64,000 nucleotides of DNA from Thiomargarita sp. GTDB lineage: Bacteria > Pseudomonadota > Gammaproteobacteria > Beggiatoales > Beggiatoaceae. Position 1 is the stretch's first letter. The number at the start of each line of letters is the position of its first letter. Shown piece by piece: positions 47,765-57,716 of this stretch. A model generated the notes under the pieces. The model was given only the letters and a program-made list of their open reading frames with translations, was not told the origin of the DNA and searched no databases. The position numbers and the translations under genes are program-made. The stretch is from the NCBI GenBank assembly GCA_020721005.1, contig DYNP01000010.1:41712-105711 (forward strand), read 5' to 3'.

Positions 47765-48808
47765 TTAAACAATGGGTCGAGAGACCCGCCATTTTATGGT
47801 TTCTCCAGCTTTAAAGGGAATTACTTGGTCAGTCCCAAAGCCAAAGGAGTCTGGCATTTGCCAAGGTGATGCTTCCAAGGTTATGGTTTCGGTGTTGCGA
47901 GGCAATTGATAGAAATCAGGACCGTAATGGCTGGCAAAGCCTTCTAATTTGTCCAAGGCTCCGGCTTGTTCAAATGCGTGGGCATAGAGGGGCAGAGCGG
48001 CTGGGGCAGTGTAAATTCCGGCACAACCACAAGAGTGTTCCTTGAATTGACGAGCATGAGGAGCACTGTCGGTCCCCAGAAAAAATTTAGGATTCCCACT
48101 GGTAGCAGCGGCCAACAGTGCCCGTTGATGAGATTCCCTTTTTAAGAGGGGTAAGCAGTAGTGATGGGGACGAATTCCCCCATCAAATAGGTCATTGCGG
48201 TTTAGCAATAGGTGATGAGCAGTGAGGGTGGCGGCCAAATTATCCCCTTTGGAGTTGACGTAAATGACGGCTTCTTCAGTGGTGATATGTTCCAATACGA
48301 CCCTTAAATTGGGAAAATTCTCCAACAGTGGGTCTAAAACATACTCGATAAATATTTTTTCGCGATCAAAGACATCCACTCCCTTTGCGGTAACCTCGCC
48401 ATGAATTAATAAGGGTAGGTTATGAGTTTGCATGGCTTCTAATATTGGCCAAACTTTCAATAAATCAGTCACCCCAGACTCGGAATGAGTGGTTGCTCCA
48501 GCGGGGTAATATTTTACTGCCACTACAAATTCCTGATTTTTGGCGCGAATTATCTCTTCTACAGAGGTATTTTCAGTAAGATATAGCGTCATTAAAGGAA
48601 TAAACTGGTATTTATGAGGAATGACTGCTAAAATACGCTTGCGATAAGCCAAGGCCTGTTCTACTGTAGTTACGGGAGGTTTTAAGTTAGGCATCACCAC
48701 TGCCCGTTTAAAGCAACTGGCCGTAGCTTCTACCACTGCACTTAAAACTTCTGCATCTCGAAGGTGCAAATGCCAATCATCGGGTTGAGTCAAGGTTAAA
48801 CGTTGCAT
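47765..48808 (-). CDS. pyrC: Dihydroorotase (class II)
   Basis: Zinc amidohydrolase of de novo pyrimidine synthesis that interconverts carbamoyl-aspartate and dihydroorotate. Metal ligands: DDWHLHLRD (His-x-His), the carboxylated lysine in VVAVKYYPAGATT, HGE in PLLIHGEV, HITT, and Asp in FLGTDSAPH. NPKFFLGTDSAPHARQFKEH and YTAPAALPLYAHAFEQ are typical of the E. coli-type 345-residue enzyme; this one has 347. It is monocistronic here, transcribed toward the repeat island. Confidence 0.97.
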   Translation of the reverse strand: MQRLTLTQPDDWHLHLRDAEVLSAVVEATASCFKRAVVMPNLKPPVTTVEQALAYRKRILAVIPHKYQFIPLMTLYLTENTSVEEIIRAKNQEFVVAVKYYPAGATTHSESGVTDLLKVWPILEAMQTHNLPLLIHGEVTAKGVDVFDREKIFIEYVLDPLLENFPNLRVVLEHITTEEAVIYVNSKGDNLAATLTAHHLLLNRNDLFDGGIRPHHYCLPLLKRESHQRALLAAATSGNPKFFLGTDSAPHARQFKEHSCGCAGIYTAPAALPLYAHAFEQAGALDKLEGFASHYGPDFYQLPRNTETITLEASPWQMPDSFGFGTDQVIPFKAGETIKWRVSRPIV

Positions 48809-49499
48809 GGCTGAACTCCATTGTGCCTCAAATTAGATACTGTTGAAATTTTACCCCCTCATTGGGAATCCAGATAATAGTGTTGTACCTACCTTTCCTG
48901 AATAACGTAGATTTTGCCAAGTCACCTTAATCTTCTAACAGTTCCTGCTTCACTTCACACGATAATGAAGAGAAAGATCGTGTTTATCCTTGGCTGAGAA
49001 GCAATTGGGGGATAACTTTGGCATTGAATCGAGTCGCCAATCTTATTTAGCTTCCCTTAAAGTAGTCAAAGTAGGGTGAGCAACTGCTGTTTGTTGCCCC
49101 CGACATTGAATGGTAGAACTGGTTTAATTTCACTTAAAGGGGGAAGGATCGAGCTCCTCTTTCCTGTTTTTGCATAAGACAGTTATAAACTGGAAACTCC
49201 ATTATAAAACAATCGATGGAATAATGAACAGTTTCCTCAAATCAAAATATTCTAAGAAAACTATTAGATTCACTTTTAGAACCCTGAACATAAAGTTTAT
49301 CATCAGTTAAGATAACCAATAGCGCTCGCTCAACAAATACTTAACCTATGGAATGCACAGATAATATTTACACTCTGTTCATCATAATTGATGACCTGCT
49401 CTAGTTAACAATTATGGTCCTACTCATGTCAATGATGACAAAATCATTTTTAGCCAAAAGTATAAGTAACCCGTTAATAATGGCTTACTTCAACAAGTT
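48809..49499. other. Intergenic region upstream of pyrC and the cyclase-kinase
   Basis: 691 bp with divergent genes on either side and no credible coding frame. It holds one dispersed box (49070-49084) followed by a short GCAAC...GTTGC stem. The right 300 bp are AT-rich. No tRNA-like or riboswitch-like element was recognised. Confidence 0.6.
49070..49097 (+). repeat. AGTAGGGTGAGCAAC dispersed box with hairpin
   Basis: AGTAGGGTGAGCAAC (49070-49084) matches the inverted copy at 47433-47447 in 14 of 15 bases. The downstream GTTGCCC can pair with part of it to form a small stem-loop. Confidence 0.55.
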
Positions 49500-52400
49500 A
49501 TGATAAAAGTGACCAGTTTATTCAAACCTAAGTCAAAAAAACGGGGGACCCAAATACCCTATGTCCCTCTAAAATATACCTTAATGGGATCATTTTTATT
49601 GCTGATTATTCCCATTCTGATTGCTATGTCGCTCTCCGATTACCTTAATGCTAAACATGATTTAGAAAGTGCCTACACTGTATTACAAAATCAAACTGAA
49701 AACAACATATTGAATGCCATCAAACTCGTAGATGCGGGTCATAAAGTCCTGGAACGATTTCTGGGAGAACGCATGAGAGATGCCTTTGTTACCTTTATCG
49801 ACGCCTATCAGTTGGCAGTCCGTGATCCCTCTAAAATGGACCTTGAAGATTTAAAAAGGCAAATGGGGGGCAAAATGGATTTATACATTATCAATTCACA
49901 AAATGTTTTAGAATACACCACTTACAAAAAAGATTTGGGACTTAATTTCAACCAGTGGCCTGATTATGTAAAATTGTTTGAAGAAATTCGCAGTCACAAC
50001 AAATTTTTTAATGGGGGATTAGCCACAGAAGCCAGGACCGGCACTATTCGCAAATTTGCTTACATGCCCACTCCTGACCGCAAATATTTACTGGAACTGG
50101 GACTCGAATCGGATGAATTCAGTGATTTACTTGGGGAACTGGATCTGGTCAAAATTACTGCCCGTCTAAAAACCCTCAATCCTTCTTTAAACCGAGTGAG
50201 AATTTTCAGTCGCCATGGTCATGCCCTAGGATCAGAAGGCAAAGTGGACGAAGTCACGGCAGAAATTATCAAGACCGTTTATGATACCAAGAAAACTTAT
50301 GAAACTCAAAACAAATACAAAAAATTATCCACTCGTTATATTTTTGTCAATTTAAGAGACAATTATGTTGAAAGCAGCGCCGCTGATCCCAGCAAAGTCA
50401 TTGAATTAACTTATAATACCAAACTCATTGATGAAGGTCTGCAAAGGACGGCGGCCTTCCATTTTCTACTCAGTATCATTGCCATTCTCTTAAGTATAGT
50501 ATTCACCTTCATTATTTCCGCTTGGATCACTCGTCCCATTCGAGATATTGTCAACAGTGTAAATATCATTGCCAAAGGAGACTTGCAACATCCCATTGAA
50601 GTTAAGACTAACAATGAATTAAAACTGCTCAAACAAAGTATTACCATTATGGTTGACAGCATGTTGCAATATATTAATAAAATCAAGCAACAAAATGAAA
50701 ATCTTAAGGAATTGGACAAACTCAAAGACGATTTCCTTTCCAACACCTCTCATGAACTGCGCACCCCTATCAATGGCATTATCGGTATTGCCGACTCCAT
50801 GATTGATGGCGCTGCAGGTCCAATACCTCAAAAAGCCATTGAAAATCTTTCTATGATTGTGCTCAGCGGTCGACGACTCTCCAACCTAGTTAATGATATC
50901 TTGGATTTTTCTAAACTCAAGCACAAAAATATTGAATTACAAATCAAACCTATTGAAATTAAAGTAGTTACGGATGTTGTGCTCACCTTATCTCGACCTC
51001 TGATTGGAAACAAAAAAATTGAGCTGCTCAACAGTATCAGTGAAGATCTGGTGGTCGATGCGGATGAAAACCGTATACAACAAATTTTACATAATTTGGT
51101 CAGTAATGCAGTTAAATTCACTGAACAAGGTATTATTGAAATTTCTGCCTCTATTCAAGGCGACTATCTCATGATTACCATTGCAGATACTGGGGTAGGC
51201 ATTCCTCCGGAAAAACTCCATCGAGTCTTCACCCCTTTTGAACAAGCAGATGGTTCAATTTCTCGAGAATATGGGGGCACTGGACTGGGCTTATCTATTA
51301 CCAAACAATTGGTTGAATTGCATGGCGGAGAAATTCACATCCAATCAGCTCTAAAAACTGGCACTCAAGTCAGTTTTAGTTTACGGCTTTCTAAAGAGAC
51401 CATTTTGGAACATACCAGTGATGTCACTGCCATGTTGAGTCGGGTGCGCAATTCTCAACCGATTGAAATCAGCATTGAAAAGGAAGAATTGCTGACCGAA
51501 TTGCCATTGGACGTTGCCTCACAAAGTAGGGAACAATTTCACATTCTTATTGTTGACGACGACCCTATTAACTTGCAAGTTCTTGAAAACCAATTGAGTT
51601 TAGAAAATTATGCCATTACTAGAGCTCAGAATGGCCAAGAAGCTCTTGACGCAGTGAACAGTGGCACTCCCTTTGTGATCATTCTGTTGGACATTATGAT
51701 GCCCAAAATTTCTGGTTTTGAAGTGTGTCGCATTATTCGAGAAACTCATCCTGCCAACCAATTGCCTATCATTATGCTCACCGCTAAAAATCAGGTTTCT
51801 GATCTGGTGGAAGGTTTGCAGGCTGGAGCTAATGATTATCTGACCAAACCCTTTTCTAAAGGTGAGTTATTGACTCGTATTAAGACTCATATTCAATTGT
51901 CCAGAATCAATATTGCCTACAGTAATTTTGTGCCTTTGGAATTCTTAAAACTCTTGGAAAAAGAAAGCATTGTCGATGTGAGACTTGGAGATCATGTACA
52001 AAAGCACATGGCGGTTTTATTTGCAGATATTCGCTCATTTACCACTCTTTCCGAAAGTATGACTCCCAAAGAAAATTTTGACTTTATTAATGCCTATTTG
52101 GGCAGAGTGAGTCCGGTCATTCGTAAACACCATGGTTTTATTGACAAATACATTGGTGATGCAGTCATGGCTCTATTTCCAGAAACAGCAGATGATGCAG
52201 TGCAAGCTTCTATTGAAATTCACAAACAATTGGTATTTTTTAACCAAGAGCGGCAACATCAACAACCGGTTAAAATTGGCATTGGTCTCCATATTGGCAC
52301 TTTAATGTTAGGTACCATTGGTGAGGAAAAACGTATGGAAGGTACAGTGATTTCTGATGCCGTCAATTTAGCTTCTCGTTTGGAGGGATTGACTAAAATG

Positions 52401-52769
52401 TATGGGGCTTCTATCATTATCAGCGAAGAAATACTGAATGAATTAACGAATCCTCATCAATATTTTTCACGCTTCTTAGGTAAAGTACGAGTTAAGGGTA
52501 AAAAGGAGCCGGTTGGGGTATTTGAAATCATGGATGCCGATTCAGAAAAAAGTTTACGCCAAAAAATCATCTTAAAACCCGTTTTTTTGGGCGCAGTTGA
52601 AGTTTATTATCAAAAACAATTTCAACTGGCCAGCCGCAAATTCCAAGCTGTCCTTAAAGAAATGCCAGAAGATAAAGCCAGTAGTTTTTACTTAGAAAGA
52701 TGTGAATATTACCTGCAACACGGAGTTCCGTTGGATTGGGACGGTATAGAGGTGTTATCTCAAAAATAA
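49500..52769 (+). CDS. CyaC-like histidine kinase-receiver-adenylate cyclase (1089 aa)
   Basis: TM1 at about residues 27-47, a 270-residue periplasmic sensor, TM2 at about 320-343 and HAMP about 344-396. HisKA has His418 (NTSHELRTPING), the HATPase follows (about 515-640, ADTGVGIP, GTGLGLSI), the receiver has Asp731 (LLDIMMPK), and a class III nucleotide cyclase domain covers about 830-1010. In the cyclase, metal Asp residues are in LFADIRSF and YIGDAVMALF. The adenine-selecting pair is Lys in DKYIGD and Asp in ISDAVNLASRLEG. The Asn and Arg of that last motif are the transition-state residues. cAMP is therefore the expected product. Anabaena CyaC has a similar phosphorelay-to-cyclase logic. 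Confidence 0.93.
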   Translation: MIKVTSLFKPKSKKRGTQIPYVPLKYTLMGSFLLLIIPILIAMSLSDYLNAKHDLESAYTVLQNQTENNILNAIKLVDAGHKVLERFLGERMRDAFVTFIDAYQLAVRDPSKMDLEDLKRQMGGKMDLYIINSQNVLEYTTYKKDLGLNFNQWPDYVKLFEEIRSHNKFFNGGLATEARTGTIRKFAYMPTPDRKYLLELGLESDEFSDLLGELDLVKITARLKTLNPSLNRVRIFSRHGHALGSEGKVDEVTAEIIKTVYDTKKTYETQNKYKKLSTRYIFVNLRDNYVESSAADPSKVIELTYNTKLIDEGLQRTAAFHFLLSIIAILLSIVFTFIISAWITRPIRDIVNSVNIIAKGDLQHPIEVKTNNELKLLKQSITIMVDSMLQYINKIKQQNENLKELDKLKDDFLSNTSHELRTPINGIIGIADSMIDGAAGPIPQKAIENLSMIVLSGRRLSNLVNDILDFSKLKHKNIELQIKPIEIKVVTDVVLTLSRPLIGNKKIELLNSISEDLVVDADENRIQQILHNLVSNAVKFTEQGIIEISASIQGDYLMITIADTGVGIPPEKLHRVFTPFEQADGSISREYGGTGLGLSITKQLVELHGGEIHIQSALKTGTQVSFSLRLSKETILEHTSDVTAMLSRVRNSQPIEISIEKEELLTELPLDVASQSREQFHILIVDDDPINLQVLENQLSLENYAITRAQNGQEALDAVNSGTPFVIILLDIMMPKISGFEVCRIIRETHPANQLPIIMLTAKNQVSDLVEGLQAGANDYLTKPFSKGELLTRIKTHIQLSRINIAYSNFVPLEFLKLLEKESIVDVRLGDHVQKHMAVLFADIRSFTTLSESMTPKENFDFINAYLGRVSPVIRKHHGFIDKYIGDAVMALFPETADDAVQASIEIHKQLVFFNQERQHQQPVKIGIGLHIGTLMLGTIGEEKRMEGTVISDAVNLASRLEGLTKMYGASIIISEEILNELTNPHQYFSRFLGKVRVKGKKEPVGVFEIMDADSEKSLRQKIILKPVFLGAVEVYYQKQFQLASRKFQAVLKEMPEDKASSFYLERCEYYLQHGVPLDWDGIEVLSQK

Positions 52770-52853
52770 CCAATGTCAACTGCACCTAAATAAATCATTA
52801 TAATTCTTGCCGTTTCTTGTTGTAAATTATCATCCACATAACCTTAGGAGAAC

Positions 52854-54701
52854 ATGGTCTTGAAATCCAACATTTTTCTATTCAACAATCACTTTTCCCC
52901 TTCAGTTGTTTTTATGCTTCTGCTCTGCCTAAATGGACTGGCTTTTGCTCAATTCACGCCTGGTGCAGACCCCAATCCTCGAGAGAGACCGGAATTTGGT
53001 CCTCTTAATGAATCCCCCGATTCTCCCTTATCAGCCCCAGCATTGCCTCAAGTCAATTCACCCAACTTTTCTAGTTCTGATTTATCTGCCCAAAGTCAAA
53101 TTCAAGTCACCAAATTCGATTTTCAGGGAAATAAAAAGTTTAGTCAGCAGCAATTGGAAGAAATTATTGCCAAAGATTACCCTGACTACCGAACTCGTCC
53201 CATCAGTGCAGAAGAATTGCAACAGATTAAAAATCAAATCACTGCCTATTATATTGAGAACGGTTACATCAATTCTGGTGCTATTATTCCCGAACAACAG
53301 GTACAGAATGGCATTGTCAAAATTGAAATTATAGAGGGACGATTGTCTCAGGTGACAGTGGAAAAAATGGAAAAACTACATGAGGACTATATTAAAGATC
53401 GGTTAAAATTTTCCGAAGGTGAGGCTTTGAATATCAATGATTTACAGGATCGTTTGCAATTGTTGCAACAAGATCCACTGTTGAGACAAATCAATGCAGA
53501 GTTGGGACCTGGGGTGGAATTGGGGGAAGGTATTTTGAAGATTAAGGTGCATGAAAAACGCCCTTGGGAAACTCAATTTACGTTTAATAATCATCGTTCC
53601 CCCAGTGTTGGCGCCTATCGTGGAGAAATTGAATTTTGGCATCATAACCTTACGGGCAGCCTTTTTAATCTTTTTGGTCAGAAACAACAGGGTCGAGGGG
53701 ATAACCTTTATTTGCGCTATGGCCTTACCCAAGGTTTGAATGATTACAGCATCGGCTATACTTTTCCGCTCCTCAGTTTGTCTCTCAATCGTTATCATAC
53801 CAGCTTGAATTTCAGTTATGATCAAAGTGACTCTGAAGTCATTGAGGAACCATTCAAACAAATCGATGTCGAAAGTGAGGCTAAAACTTGGGCAATAAGT
53901 TTTACTCAACCCTGGTGGAAAACTCCAAGTCAAGAGTTTAATACTTCTTTAAAACTGGAAAAACGTTTCAGTCAAACTTTTTTACTGGGACGGCCATTCC
54001 CATTTTCACCTGGAGTGGAAAAAGATGGAGAAAGTCATATTTCAGTGGTCCGCCTTTCCCAAGATTGGCTCAATCGAAATCGATCACAAGTGTTGGCGGC
54101 CCGCATGAGTTTCAACTTTGGAGTTGATCTGTTTGATGCCACCATTAACGAGGGTGACCTGCCAGACAGCAAATTCTTTACCTGGTTGGGACAGTTTCAA
54201 TGGGTAAGGCGCTTAGATTTCATGCCTAAATTTGGGATTAATAGGCTTGATAAAATTTTACAAGATAGCCAATTGTTATTCCGTATTGACTTGCAATTGG
54301 CCGATCAGGACCTTTTGCCTCTGGAAAAATTCTCAGTGGGGGGCGCTTCTTCAGTAAGAGGGTATCGAGATAACTTCTTGACTCGAGACAATGGAGGAGT
54401 TTCCTCCTTAGAATGGCGATTGCCAGTTTACACATTATCAGTTCCCAAAATCAGCGAAACCCCGGAAGATGGAGAATTGCAACTGGTGACCTTTTTTGAC
54501 TATGGATGGGCTAAAAACAAAAACAGTGACACTCCAGATCCCAAGCAAATTTACAGTGTGGGGTTGGGTATGCGTTGGAGTCCCAATTCTAACATACAGG
54601 CCGAGATTTATAAAGGATTTCAAATGAAAGATATTGAGGATCCACCCGAATATGACTTGCAAGACGATGGAATTCATTTTGAGATTTCTTTGAAATATTA
54701 A
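52854..54701 (+). CDS. TpsB/ShlB-FhaC family two-partner secretion transporter (615 aa)
   Basis: Outer-membrane translocator. The signal peptide runs to about residue 36 (FMLLLCLNGLAFA). A proline-rich linker helix region is followed by POTRA domains from about residue 84 (VTKFDFQGNKKFSQQQLEEI; AYYIENGYINSGAIIPEQ; VKIEIIEGRLSQVTVE) and a 16-strand-type barrel containing the VRGY motif in GGASSVRGYRDNFL (about 493-506). It ends in an aromatic-containing strand, FEISLKY. No TpsA exoprotein gene with a hemagglutinin-type N-terminus lies within the window. The hairpin terminator at 54708 ends the unit. Confidence 0.92.
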   Translation: MVLKSNIFLFNNHFSPSVVFMLLLCLNGLAFAQFTPGADPNPRERPEFGPLNESPDSPLSAPALPQVNSPNFSSSDLSAQSQIQVTKFDFQGNKKFSQQQLEEIIAKDYPDYRTRPISAEELQQIKNQITAYYIENGYINSGAIIPEQQVQNGIVKIEIIEGRLSQVTVEKMEKLHEDYIKDRLKFSEGEALNINDLQDRLQLLQQDPLLRQINAELGPGVELGEGILKIKVHEKRPWETQFTFNNHRSPSVGAYRGEIEFWHHNLTGSLFNLFGQKQQGRGDNLYLRYGLTQGLNDYSIGYTFPLLSLSLNRYHTSLNFSYDQSDSEVIEEPFKQIDVESEAKTWAISFTQPWWKTPSQEFNTSLKLEKRFSQTFLLGRPFPFSPGVEKDGESHISVVRLSQDWLNRNRSQVLAARMSFNFGVDLFDATINEGDLPDSKFFTWLGQFQWVRRLDFMPKFGINRLDKILQDSQLLFRIDLQLADQDLLPLEKFSVGGASSVRGYRDNFLTRDNGGVSSLEWRLPVYTLSVPKISETPEDGELQLVTFFDYGWAKNKNSDTPDPKQIYSVGLGMRWSPNSNIQAEIYKGFQMKDIEDPPEYDLQDDGIHFEISLKY

Positions 54702-54707
54702 TTTTGC

Positions 54708-54740
54708 AGACCTGTCAGATTTTTCAAATCTGGCAGGTCT
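54708..54740. terminator. Hairpin terminator between convergent genes
   Basis: Left arm 54708-54722 (AGACCTGTCAGATTT) pairs with 54726-54740 (AAATCTGGCAGGTCT) around a 3-nt TTC loop with one G-T mismatch. It is followed by TTCTTTC on the plus strand and sits 7 nt after the TpsB stop. The minus-strand gene ends at 54769, so it can serve both directions. Confidence 0.85.
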
Positions 54741-54768
54741 TTCTTTCAGAAAAAAACAAATCATATCT

Positions 54769-55410
54769 CTAAGGCTGTAACAACCCTTCCCGAATCGCCA
54801 AACGCGTCAACTCTGCAGTGGTAGAAGCCATCAATTTACTTTTGACACTGGTATAATGATGACCCACCGTTTTGGGGCTCAACTTTAAAAGTTCAGCAAT
54901 TTCATTGACCGTTTTACCCTCAGCCAATAACAGAAAAATTTCAAACTCCCGAGTCGATAACATAGCAAATATTGGATTGTCTTTTTTGCCTCGATCCTTG
55001 GTCAAATACACTTGCAATTCCTGACCAATAAACACTTCTCCCATTGCTACCTGTCGAACTGCCTCGATCATGGTTTTGGCAGCACTCCGTTTCGTAATAT
55101 AACCCAATACCCCTTCATGTAAACAACGCTCTAGGAAAATATCGCTCTCATGTACACTAAAGACTAAAATTTGAGCTTTCTTATCATAAATTTTAATTTT
55201 GCGAATGGCTTCCAACCCACCTATTCCCGGCATAGATAAATCCATTACTACAATATCCGGTTGATGTTTGGCATAATAAACATAAGCTTCCTCCCCACTT
55301 TTAGCTTCTGCAATTACTTTAATATCAGTGGTATTTTCCAATAAACGGCGATAACCTGCCCGTACAACTTCATGGTCATCGACCAACAATACACGAATGG
55401 TAGTCATCAT
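54769..55410 (-). CDS. NarL/FixJ-family response regulator (213 aa)
   Basis: Receiver domain with acidic pair D11-D12, phosphoacceptor D57 (VVMDLSMPGIGG) and Lys in GYITKRSA. The LuxR-type helix-turn-helix is at the C-terminus (LSTREFEIFLLLAEGKTVNEIAELLKLSPKTVGHHYTSVKSKL). The closest recognisable style is GacA/UvrY/NarL. It follows the HisKA_3 kinase gene by 36 nt on the same strand, making a cognate pair. Two consecutive ATG codons begin the gene. Confidence 0.94.
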   Translation of the reverse strand: MMTTIRVLLVDDHEVVRAGYRRLLENTTDIKVIAEAKSGEEAYVYYAKHQPDIVVMDLSMPGIGGLEAIRKIKIYDKKAQILVFSVHESDIFLERCLHEGVLGYITKRSAAKTMIEAVRQVAMGEVFIGQELQVYLTKDRGKKDNPIFAMLSTREFEIFLLLAEGKTVNEIAELLKLSPKTVGHHYTSVKSKLMASTTAELTRLAIREGLLQP

Positions 55411-55446
55411 TAATTCCTAAAATGAGAATTGTGGATCACAACTTTA

Positions 55447-57627
55447 TCAGTTAACCTTCTTTAATTGTGAACCCATTGGGATCACGATACTCAAAAAAGT
55501 GCCTTGGCCAATCGTGCTTTGCAAATCAACCTCTCCTTTCAAAGCTTTGACACGTTCCCGAATACCAATCAACCCCAAGCCACGATGATGTTGAGCCAAA
55601 TCCATACCTTGCCCATTGTCTTGAATAACCAATTTTAGGTAATTGGAAATGGTGTTGTTCTTCAACTCTGAAAAATAAGAAATTTCAGGTAAATCAAGTA
55701 CTTGTAGAATAATTTTTACCTCTGAAGCTTGAGCATGTTTGGCAGTGTTTGTTAAACATTCCTGTATAATCCGATAAACGCTGATATTGAGAGTTTCCCC
55801 CAGATTATCTAAGTTCCCAATAACTTGCAGGTGACAATTAATTTGTGGATAACGATTTTGCCAATGTCTGACTGTATTTTGTAAAATTTCCACCAGTCCC
55901 AATTCATCTAAGCCCGAGGGTCGTAATTGTCTCATCAAAGTGTGAACCACTTCATACATGTGAGATGAGACCTCATTAATGGCGTTGGCACTGGTACGAA
56001 TTTTGGGAAAAAATTCAGGCAGGGAATTGTGAGTTAACTCCACAATAGCCTCTGCATCGGCTTGAATGGCCGTGATACATTGCCCAAATTCGTCATGCAA
56101 TTCACGAGCCAGGTACCGCCGCTCTTCCTCTTGAATAGCAATGGAACGATGAATCAAAAACCTATTCTCTTCTAAGAGTCGCACAGTTTCCGCTTGAGAC
56201 TGTTTTCGTTCAGTAATATCTTGCACAGTGCCAACCAAATGGGTTATTTTACCCTCCTCATTTGTAATAACTTCTCCTTGTAATTGAATAAAACGTTCCT
56301 CCTGTTGATTTCTTAAAATGCGCAATTCCAAAGTGTAAGGTTTTCGATCTTGACAAGCTTGTTGGAAAGCTTTGATAACTAAGGGATGATCGGCTATGGG
56401 AACTTGTTTTAAAAAAGGTTGATAACTAATCAGAGAAAAAGGAGGGGAAATTCCAAAAATACGATAAATTTCTTCAGAGCAAGTTAAATGTTGATTGTCC
56501 ATTTCCCATTCCCAATTGCCTAAATGAGCAATACGTTGGGCTTCTGCCAAACGGATTTGACTGTGATGTAAGTGAGCGTAAGAAGTTTGTAAGGCAGTCA
56601 GCATTTGATTAAGCGTCAGGGCTAAATGACTCAATTCATCGTTGCCTTTGACAGTTACCATTAAAAATTCGCCGCTGGTACGAATGTGCATCATTTGTTG
56701 ATTTAAAGTGGCCAAGCGAGCCAAGATTAAATGTTCGATAACCCACAAAATCAGTCCCGCAAAAATCAGCACAATGATCAGTACTACTATACTTAAATAA
56801 CGTAAGCTATTTAGGCCTTGATAATAGATGTCGCGGGGCATATCCAAACGGAATAGGATGGCTGGGTGGTCATGAAAATCGGTGACGAGAAGATAGCCAG
56901 CAATTTGATAGTCATTGATTAATTGAATGGCTTGTTTGTTTTTTAGGAGAGTTGGATAAATATCAATAAAATCGGCAGGTAATTGGGTATTATCTACTCG
57001 TTGCATGATCAGGGGAAAGCCAATTAATTGTCCAAATTTTTCAATTTCTTGTGGGTCTAAATATCGACCCATAATTAGAGTACCACGATTCGGACCTTCT
57101 CCATAACTGGTTAGAATGGGTCGATGAGCAAGCATTAAAACAGATTCCAAATCTGGAAGTACTAAAAAACCACTTTTTCCTTCTTTGGATTCTTGAGGGT
57201 GAAGAAATAATGAGTTATAACTGAATAAATTGTGGTAAGTAGTTGAAAGTGATTCTAAATTTGAGTTTTGCTTTCGATAATTTTTGCCAAATATCAGCTC
57301 TCCCTGTTCATTTAACAAGATAATCAGATTTAGATTAAGGTCAGTAAACGTGCCAATTGATAGATTCGATTGAAGATAATTTTCATTTTGGGTGTGCATA
57401 TAATTATAAGTGTCATCCCATTTGGCATAATCTCCTGCTTGCACATAAAGTCGATGAAGTTCATCATTTAAGATATTGGTGAGGCGCTTTAAATTTCTGT
57501 ACACATTTTGTTGTTCTAGGTCTTTGAATCCTTGGAGTAAAATGTCATAAGAGGTCATTAAAACAATCAAGAATAAACCAATTAAGACGTTTCCAATGAT
57601 AAGCAGGGTTTTTTTACGTAAAGTCAT
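55447..57627 (-). CDS. NarX-type sensor kinase: CHASE4-HAMP-PAS-HisKA_3 (726 aa)
   Basis: Inner-membrane sensor. TM1 is at about residues 8-31. The periplasmic CHASE4 domain (about 50-215) has the hallmark YAKWDDTYNYM segment. TM2 is at about 279-302, then HAMP. The PAS domain (about 365-485) has AHLGNWEWEMD and VGTVQDITERKQ. HisKA_3 has His511 in RELHDEFGQCITAIQ, followed by a GHKL ATPase (ECLTNTAKHAQAS, DNGQGMD, RGLGLIGIRERV). It is co-directional with the NarL-type regulator 36 nt downstream. The signal is unknown; CHASE4 ligands are largely undefined. Confidence 0.94.
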   Translation of the reverse strand: MTLRKKTLLIIGNVLIGLFLIVLMTSYDILLQGFKDLEQQNVYRNLKRLTNILNDELHRLYVQAGDYAKWDDTYNYMHTQNENYLQSNLSIGTFTDLNLNLIILLNEQGELIFGKNYRKQNSNLESLSTTYHNLFSYNSLFLHPQESKEGKSGFLVLPDLESVLMLAHRPILTSYGEGPNRGTLIMGRYLDPQEIEKFGQLIGFPLIMQRVDNTQLPADFIDIYPTLLKNKQAIQLINDYQIAGYLLVTDFHDHPAILFRLDMPRDIYYQGLNSLRYLSIVVLIIVLIFAGLILWVIEHLILARLATLNQQMMHIRTSGEFLMVTVKGNDELSHLALTLNQMLTALQTSYAHLHHSQIRLAEAQRIAHLGNWEWEMDNQHLTCSEEIYRIFGISPPFSLISYQPFLKQVPIADHPLVIKAFQQACQDRKPYTLELRILRNQQEERFIQLQGEVITNEEGKITHLVGTVQDITERKQSQAETVRLLEENRFLIHRSIAIQEEERRYLARELHDEFGQCITAIQADAEAIVELTHNSLPEFFPKIRTSANAINEVSSHMYEVVHTLMRQLRPSGLDELGLVEILQNTVRHWQNRYPQINCHLQVIGNLDNLGETLNISVYRIIQECLTNTAKHAQASEVKIILQVLDLPEISYFSELKNNTISNYLKLVIQDNGQGMDLAQHHRGLGLIGIRERVKALKGEVDLQSTIGQGTFLSIVIPMGSQLKKVN

Positions 57628-57679
57628 GTAAATCCCAAACGCAAAGTTGTTGGGGTTGAGCTAGACAACTCCTCCCTAA

Positions 57680-57701
57680 CCCCCCTGGAAAAAAAGGGGG
57701 G
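57680..57701. repeat. CCCCCCT/AGGGGGG hairpin
   Basis: 7-bp arms at 57680-57686 and 57695-57701 with an 8-nt loop, in the 89-bp gap between the SGNH-like gene (ending at 57717 on -) and the CHASE4 kinase (starting at 57627 on -). It is possibly a terminator for the glycan operon, though no T-run follows on that strand. Confidence 0.55.
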
Positions 57702-57716
57702 AATGGGTTGTTTCTT

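Noticed and set aside
48809-49499. Riboswitch or tRNA in the long gap before the cyclase-kinase
   Set aside because: No T-loop, acceptor-stem pairing or conserved riboswitch core could be found by eye.
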